This document shows positions 57,456 through 64,000 of a DNA stretch of 64,000 nt, in pieces. Below the pieces are notes generated by a model. It did no database searches and was not told the origin of the DNA. It was given only the letters and a program-made list of their open reading frames with translations. Numbering within the stretch: position 1 is the stretch's first letter; every line of letters starts with the position of its first letter. This stretch comes from Tanypteryx hageni (Eukaryota; Arthropoda; Insecta; Odonata; Petaluridae), in contig CM054118.1 of assembly GCA_028673005.1 (NCBI GenBank), positions 56,613,338 through 56,677,337 on the forward strand. The letters run 5' to 3'. The position numbers and the translations under genes were made by a program.

Positions 57456-58606
57456 CGCTTTGCCTTTCTTTCCCTTGGCGAAGGTCCGAGTGCGCTCTCT
57501 CTTGGAGAATTCATAGATTAAAGAGGTCGCGGTAGGTTTTTGTTCGCTCGTGGGCACACCTGAACGATCAGCCAGGCGCGAATCTCTTTTACGGAGATGT
57601 ACGCGAGACGCCGTAGTTATTTTTGCGCTAGGCCCGTGGCGAACGATTACGTAAAAAAACCACACACGTCCCAAAAACTTCTTCTTCGCCGCATAACCCG
57701 ATCTATAATTTGCCGTTTTTAGGTGTCGATTGAACGCGAATTGCCACTTCGATTCGCGACGATTCTCATATATTTTCGCAGCGGAATATTCACCGACCAT
57801 CGAAACGGGTTGAAGTTTTTATGACTGTAACTCTTCCCTTCATTTTTTTTTGTCGTGCTTATTCGTATTAGAATTTCCCGCGTGGTCTGGTTTGATTAAA
57901 TGAGCGGTCATGTCGGAGCGGATCAACGCGCGGCTCCCACAAGGGCGCCTTTGAGGAGGTTATTGATCGACGAATGCAATTCTGCAACGGGCTTCCTTCG
58001 ACCCCTCAGTAAGCCGTTAGCGTCAGTTTGGGAAAACAAACGATGCCAAAGGGGCATTGGTTCAGTGCCCTACGCTTTAGGTATTACCGCATCAATCCGG
58101 CACAATACCGTATATTTCCTCTACCATTATTTCGCTGTTATGAAAATGTATCTTTGTTATAAAAGCTGCCAAAATGTTAACAAGGCATATAAACGCTCGT
58201 AACAATCGATAGAGAGTAAATTTATAATTATCTTCAAAATATACGTTTTATATTGATAATCAAGGAAATTCCTCGAGTTAAAAATTCAATTACGCCGAGA
58301 TGATTTAAACAATTGGTTTTCACACGGGCAAATTATGTCTCGGTATTATGGAGAAATTTTTCTGATTATGCCAGCAAAAAATCATAATTGTTAAAGGTTT
58401 TTAATTGCTGACAATATTTCCATCAACTTCCGATCCCCATATAACTAAAAAGCCCGTATAATCGACATTAAACAGCTACGTAAAACAGTTTTAAAATTTC
58501 GCGTTCACTTGAGGATAAAATCCTTTTTAACAAAATAGAGACGTTAGCAGACATAAGTAAATTGATGACGAAGGTTACTCCGATATTCAAATAACAGAAA
58601 AACCAG
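57456..58606. other. No supported gene
   Basis: Frames of 100-176 aa occur here but are arginine-rich, without domains, and coincide with CG-richer DNA. Nothing to annotate. Confidence 0.4.
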
Positions 58607-58645
58607 GTCTGTATTTCGGCTACAAAGCAGCCATCCTCAATGTTG
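58607..58645 (-). ncRNA. Hammerhead-like Penelope motif, minus strand
   Basis: Read in reverse: TTGAGGATGGCTGCTTTGTA then GCCGAAATACAG. Stem II GGCTGC/GTAGCC pairs fully (one G-U) around a UUU loop and is followed by GAAATAC. The core has GAGGATG instead of CTGATGA, so it is degenerate. Confidence 0.42.
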
Positions 58646-60565
58646 ATCTACCGATCGCTTATCCTAGAAACAACGTATCGGAACCGGTTTTTGCAACTGT
58701 TTATTGGCTATCAAAGTCACCTTAATCGTCCACTGAATTACAGCCATTAAGTGATATCGGAATTTAATTTTTGAGATACGTTATTTGGAGTTAAAAAAAA
58801 TCAGTCGATTAAATAAAGAATCCTCCATAACATAAAAGGCTTAAACCCTTTTGTCACTTTGTGTATGACGTTTATATCATATGTTTCAACGAGCTTCCCG
58901 ATTACATAGAAGATTGAAATATGACAGGGATGCTTCAATCACGCGTTAGAAGTCAATGGCGAAAAAAGCCCCGAAAAAAGACCCATGCTAGACTCCAGGA
59001 TATAATTATAATTTCTGTTACTCCTTAGTGATTTTACGACGTGCAGGCTTTCATTCTTTCGGAAATTTAAATTGAATAATTGGCCATCGATCTCCAAAGA
59101 ATGAATAAAATTTCTCATCCTTATCATCGAATTTTACCATCAATTCGAAATCGATCAAACACATCGTTCAAATCATGTTTTGGAAAAACGTTAAAACCTT
59201 GCCTTGGCAACCGTGTTGTTTTGAAACTTGAGCTTCTATTGTTGTCGCAGTACGAACCTACAAAATAGTACATTATGATTAAACTCGAGAACATTTAAAT
59301 TCATGTCCCGCCATTTTTGACGGGCACTTACAATTAGATTAGTTAGATTAATAAAACAAAACCTGGCGTGGCAGGGGCGGATCTAGGAACTTTCTATGGG
59401 TAGGGGAGGGGAGATCTCCCCTTCCTCCTCCCTTCACTGTCGACAACCCTTTTATTCAGGAAATTTCAGCCTCTTTAAAAATCCTTCTTTCCTTTGCCCT
59501 ATGGAACTTATCTGCAGCGCAGAATCAAGGAATGGGATAAGAATGCATCCGGTGGAGGCTAATCTAGGCATGGGGGAGGGGTGATATCCATTGTGGAAAT
59601 TTTGAAAACACAAAGGAAGTGATGAACTAGAATGTCGAAAGAGAAGTTTTTTTTTAGCTGTCCAACAAAGTTCCTCTGAATCACTGGAACCCCGTCTACC
59701 ATGATACGCTGCCCGCAGACCCGACGAGAAGGGGGAGGCCAGTGGGGGTAGCTACCCAGGGGCCCGAGGACCCTCATGGGGCCCGGACCCGAGATATGGG
59801 CACTACTATCCTAAAGTACATTTATTAGAGAATTCACTATCTACCTATAATTAATTATTATGAATTTTAACACATACGCTGTGCCTAGATTTACGTATTA
59901 TGAGATTAATGCTGTTGCAGGAAATAATTTTGTCTCTCTAAGAGCGTAAACATCAGAATGCACAATAAAACGGGTAGACGTAATGTAATTTTGTTTTGAA
60001 AGAAAAACATTCACTATTGCGGTAAGAGAATGTAAGGTTTACGTCAGTTGACAAGACCTATAGAGCGAATTAAGTTCGTTCAGTGAGCCCCGGAAAGCTG
60101 TTTGCCCAGGGGTCCGTATTGGCTCTCGGCGCCCCTGGCCGCCCGGTAACTATTGCCGCAATGCACCCAAAGGTTAACTTCATATGATACCAAAAAAAAA
60201 TCACGGTGAGATGCAGAATATGCATATAGGCTAGTGTGTCTGAATCGTAGACGGCTCGTGGATGGATTTGGGATGGGCTGCGAATAAGTTTAAGATTGGA
60301 TTTTTAAAAAAAGTAGGACGCAATGATATGGACCACGTATGTCAAACTGGCCGCTCTTTCTATGCCTTACTGCAGCTCAAATACTAATTTTTGTCTTAAC
60401 TAAATCGTTCGAGATTCTGTATAAATACTTCATTTTTCATAGTTATTGAGGTACAAGAGAACACGTTTTGTAAATTAATGTTTTTAACGACAAAACAGGC
60501 CCGCGGCCCGCGAATCTATGATGAAAAGGTGATCGGTAAAATTTGATATAGACAATTTCATATTT
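58646..60565. other. No supported gene; scattered GC-rich repeat pieces
   Basis: CAGGGGCGGATCTAGG at about 59374 resembles a hAT end without a partner. GC-rich blocks at 59725-59795 and 60085-60150 (GCCCAGGGG..CCG) look like a decayed relative of the 62771 family. The remainder is featureless. Confidence 0.4.
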
Positions 60566-61571
60566 TTACTTTCTCCATATACGAAGTATAGAGAAAGTAT
60601 TGTTTTCATGAAAAAATCGAATTCGAGATTTCAACGAAAATAAATGTTTTATGGTCTCCTGAACACGTTTTGACTATTTTCTCGATGATGTCTGTGGGTG
60701 TGTGTCTGTGACGGGGATTTTGTGGGTGCTCTAACTCAAAAATTATTAATAAGATCAGCGTGAAATGATTTATTAGACATTTTTGTTAAAAGAAGACATG
60801 ATGATTAGTTTTTGGTAAAAATAGGTCAACCGGAAGTGGGTGTTTACTCTTGTCACATCCGTTTTTTTGAAATATTTGCTTTAATATTTTATAAATGTAA
60901 AAATGTGCGGGAATAAAAGTTATAGGTAATTTAATTTTATACAACCTTTGTTTGAAACAATTTCCCATATAATACATTGTTGAAGAGATATTTTTAAAAC
61001 TAAATATTTTAGCTGCCACCACCTCACCACCTACCGGCGACTTTTTTAAGCACATTACGCTCCTTTTTATTTTCTTAATTGTTGGAGCTTTGGGGCTGTA
61101 TCCAATATCAGAAGGCTACAGTTTGAGTTTATTTCTGTTCTTTATAAAGTCTACATTTTTCTCTCAGTTCCTAAAAACATTTATTATCATGTAACCCAGT
61201 GCTTCCCAAACAATGGTCCGCGAAGGTTTCCAAAATGTAATTTTTTAGAATGAACCCCATATTTAGTTGAATTTTTTTTAGGGAAAAGTTAATAAATTCT
61301 TACACTATCACAGGTATTCAGGAGTTTATTAACCGTGTAATACATTTGAAAATTTTCAAATAAACTACGTATCCGATTAACCCCTTTTCTTAAACGTAGT
61401 TACAGTAAGTACGTTTGTGAAAGAAATGAGGTGGTCCATAGGGCCTGGAGGGTTGCTGTAGTGGTCCGTGGAGCTCAAAAGTTTGAAAAGCACTGATGTA
61501 ACCTATTTGGAATTTTTAGAGATAATACATGTATGGAGAAAATCATTTCGTGGCCACATCAGATTTTTTCA
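60566..61571 (+). repeat. Dispersed repeat, copy B, interrupted by a MITE
   Basis: Homologous to 1471-2163 on the opposite strand. It starts with hairpin TACTTTCTCCATATAC / GTATAGAGAAAGTA (60567-60599). The MITE at 61197-61495 is absent from copy A. Confidence 0.72.
61197..61495. mobile_element. hAT MITE with exact duplication ATGTAACC
   Basis: Ends CAGTGCTTCCCAAACAATGG and, in reverse, CAGTGCTTTTCAAACTTTTG. ATGTAACC stands at 61189-61196 and 61496-61503. The uninterrupted site occurs once, as GGTTACAT, at 1538-1545. Confidence 0.92.
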
Positions 61572-62770
61572 GTATAATTACCGTCTAAAAACCTTTTCGG
61601 GTGGAGCTTTAACACTAGTAATTTATTTAGACTTGATTTTCGCTAATATAAGACCACAGAATTCCTTGGTAACTTCTAATGTAAACACTAATCCGACTCG
61701 CCGAAACTCTCGTGACTTCCAAAGCGGCCTCTGAGGCATTCAAAACTACAAATGCGGCCCGCCATGTAAAAAGGTTGGGTTCCCCTGTTCTAGATAAAGT
61801 CTACTTGTCCAACTTTGGCCCTCATTAGACAACTTTAATCCTAAAGCGGCCCTTCTGCAACATCCATCGCTTTAATGCTGCTCTGGTGCCTTTTCGACTT
61901 TGACATGCCTGATATAGACGCAAGAGTAACCAAGGTAATCTACGGAGATAATAATTTGTGTGACAATGAATGACCTCATCGGTTTCGTCTGCAGCTCAGA
62001 AGTTCCCCTAAAACGTCTTTCTTCGAGAAACCTTGAAAATTTTCACGCATAAGGTTCCGTGTGATGTAATTGATGGAATGCAAACGACGATTTCGTCTTT
62101 TCGAAATCCGAATGCAGCCGAAATTGCCGGATAAGAACAGCAATACCAAATACACAGCCGAACTTACCAGTCTTCATGTGTGAAGGTAACGCTAATTTCC
62201 CACCAATCCGCTGAATACTTCCGCACAATCCAGGAACCCTTTGGGGAGGGCCTTTTCTGAGGTCTCGAAATGATCCAGCATGTTATGGGAAGACGACCAG
62301 ATTTTCTTGTCCAAAAGGGAGGACAAATCCAGTTGTTTAAAACAAAACTGGAAGGCAAAGGAAGGACAAATTTGATGAAGCGTTTATTTAATAAAAAATG
62401 TTTTCACGATACCGCATGACACGTTTATCCATATTTGCATGATGACAAATCATATAACGCTAATTGCAATTGGATGTGGATTCCGATTGATCTTTAAAAT
62501 TAGGAAGAACTGACTTCTAAAATCACGTCAGATTTGTTTTCATCGGTGAAAGGAAGGGCGAAAACAATAAAGCTTCCGAAAAGTTTAATGTGGACAATGT
62601 TTGAAAAAGGACTGCCCTTCCTAAAGAAGGACGCCTGGTCACCTTAGTCAAGGACGACTGCAAATACGATGCTAGCGCATTAGCTTTTGAGTGACTTGAG
62701 ATGAAAGATCACGAAGAGCAGAAAAATGGAGTACGAGCGGAAACTCTTCAAAAGTTATTATACTCCTGAG
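61572..62770. other. No gene; orphan hAT-like ends
   Basis: In reverse, CAGGGGAACCCAACCTTTTT (about 61787) and CAGGCATGTCAAAGTCGAAA (about 61913) resemble hAT right ends, but no left ends were paired. Nothing coding seen. Confidence 0.45.
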
Positions 62771-63153
62771 CAGAGGGGAGGGGGGGGGGGCTGGGTGGGC
62801 AGTCGCCCAGGGTCCCGCGCCTATGAGGGCCCCGCGTCTATGAGGAGCTATAGTAGAAATTGTATCCGAGAAATTGTCTCGAGAAGAGGAGATAGGTGCT
62901 CGTTTACTCGTATACTGTTTATATATACTCGTATACTTTTCTCATTCATTTCCAATTACTAAATATAGAAAAATAAATATGTAATATATAACGGTTTTAA
63001 AAATATATTTCACCTACTGTATTTTAGGAGAAGAACTAACATAAACTTGAAAACAATAAAATTGTAATTAAATGAGAAATTTGATTTGTATAAATAGGGG
63101 GTCCCGCGGTAACCCTCTCGCCCGGGGCCCCGCGGGTCTTAGAGACGGCTCTG
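62771..63153. mobile_element. hAT MITE with exact duplication CTCCTGAG
   Basis: CTCCTGAG flanks both sides (62763-62770, 63154-63161). Ends CAGAGGGGAGG and, in reverse, CAGAGCCGTCTC. Both subterminal regions are GC-rich (GTCCCGCG, GCCCAGGG) around an AT-rich centre. Confidence 0.82.
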
Positions 63154-63315
63154 CTCCTGAGTATATGGCATAATCGAACCCACTTACGCTAATGAGTGTA
63201 AGTGTAGCTCGCAGAGTACAAGAGAATTCGAAGAAATACTCCCTGGAAACGAAAGATACTACAGATCATTTTTCCCTGATGCTAAATGACAGGCCAATAG
63301 AGGTTTTGATTAGAG

Positions 63316-63638
63316 CAGGGATTTTCGTCCAGGGGAACGCGTACCCCTAGGGGTACGTCAAGAGTTTTGAAAGGGTACGTGGAAGTTTTTCAGATTACAA
63401 TTTTATTCTTACTTCGTTTTTCATTCATGACTTTGGAATCAAGTTGCGACAAGAGTAAGAATTACTTTATAAAAAAGGAAGATACGCCAAAACTATGCAT
63501 TTTAACGTTATGAACATGATTTGTCTATCTTAATACAAGTGTAATTCATTTCATTATCACTTTGAAATCTAATAAGGTGTACGCGGCCATTAAAAATGCT
63601 CTAAGAGGTACGTCAGCAAAAAATATTTAAGAACACTG
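63316..63638. mobile_element. hAT MITE, duplication GATTAGAG/AATTAGAG
   Basis: Ends CAGGGATTTTCGTCC and, in reverse, CAGTGTTCTTAAATA; seven of eight flanking bases match. Internal GGGTACGT and GTACGTC words repeat near both ends. Confidence 0.8.
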
Positions 63639-64000
63639 AATTAGAGTGTTTGTATGTTATAATGATTCCTATTGCCAGGCGCCACTGGTGACTCAGAATG
63701 TAACTAGAAGGAAAATTATACTCCATAAATGGAATACACAGAGATTTCAAAGGCGATCTTTATGGGAAATAGGTATAAAACGGTATCGAAAAATGCTCTT
63801 GAATTTTTATCTCCGAAAACGTGTCTTAATTATGTGGTCCCGCGGAAGTTTTTGTGGCAAATGTTGTCCTCGATTCGAAAATTTCTTTTTAATCTATACC
63901 TCACAGACCATGTAAGAGATAGGGAGAGAAAAATATCGCATTTAATTGTTGCTTGATCGATACCATTTAACGAGAATTAAAGTTTACTAGTGGTACCCGC
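63639..64000. other. Window end, no feature seen
   Basis: Short overlapping frames of about 80 aa are present but show no recognisable motif. Confidence 0.45.

Noticed and set aside
57270..57800. 176-aa minus-strand ORF
   Set aside because: It overlaps the antisense of the SINE body and has no recognisable domain.
1..64000. CRISPR array, operon-like gene cluster or phage/plasmid module
   Set aside because: No regularly spaced repeats with unique spacers, no closely packed ORFs; the sequence is eukaryotic.

Overview
This is a window of a eukaryotic nuclear genome, almost certainly an arthropod and probably an insect. The signs are an AT-rich background, widely spaced short exons with GT-AG borders, a transporter whose closest family match I recall is insect Orct (organic cation transporter, SLC22), and a dense, varied transposon load. 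I cannot name the species from the sequence alone. There is no prokaryotic gene organisation, CRISPR array or phage-like module.

One host gene is well supported. It is an SLC22-type organic cation/zwitterion transporter on the minus strand, from 41161 (ATG) down to 17500 (TAA). Eleven coding exons have canonical splice sites, all phases agree, and together they encode 553 residues. An acceptor 17 nt upstream of the ATG implies at least one untranslated 5' exon further upstream (above 41180), which I could not locate.

Almost everything else I can recognise is transposable-element derived. 1-14360 holds two TTAA-flanked piggyBac-like elements, an uninterrupted Tigger/pogo transposase ORF, and a CR1/L2-like LINE (minus strand) that was split by a 3.4-kb hAT element with a recognisable target duplication. 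14360-17500 holds two short inverted-repeat elements and the probable 3' flank of the transporter. The transporter introns (17.6-41.0 kb) hold a Penelope-like element with a perfect 60-bp inverted terminal repeat and a hammerhead-like motif, an internally deleted piggyBac, several TA-flanked MITEs, a foldback element, hAT MITEs (one nested in another), a Tigger remnant, a tRNA-type SINE and AT microsatellites. 41.2-64 kb looks intergenic: an inverted Penelope terminal duplication, a Helitron-like element, two related LINE 3' fragments, many hAT MITEs with 8-bp target duplications, SINE and LINE tails, and GC-rich repeats. No second host gene could be supported there.

The most useful observations concern element history: nested insertions, a natural empty site for one MITE inside a dispersed repeat with a second copy 59 kb away, a MITE that shares its terminal motif with the hAT element in the same window, and four hammerhead-like Penelope motifs. 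I found no convincing new biological system.
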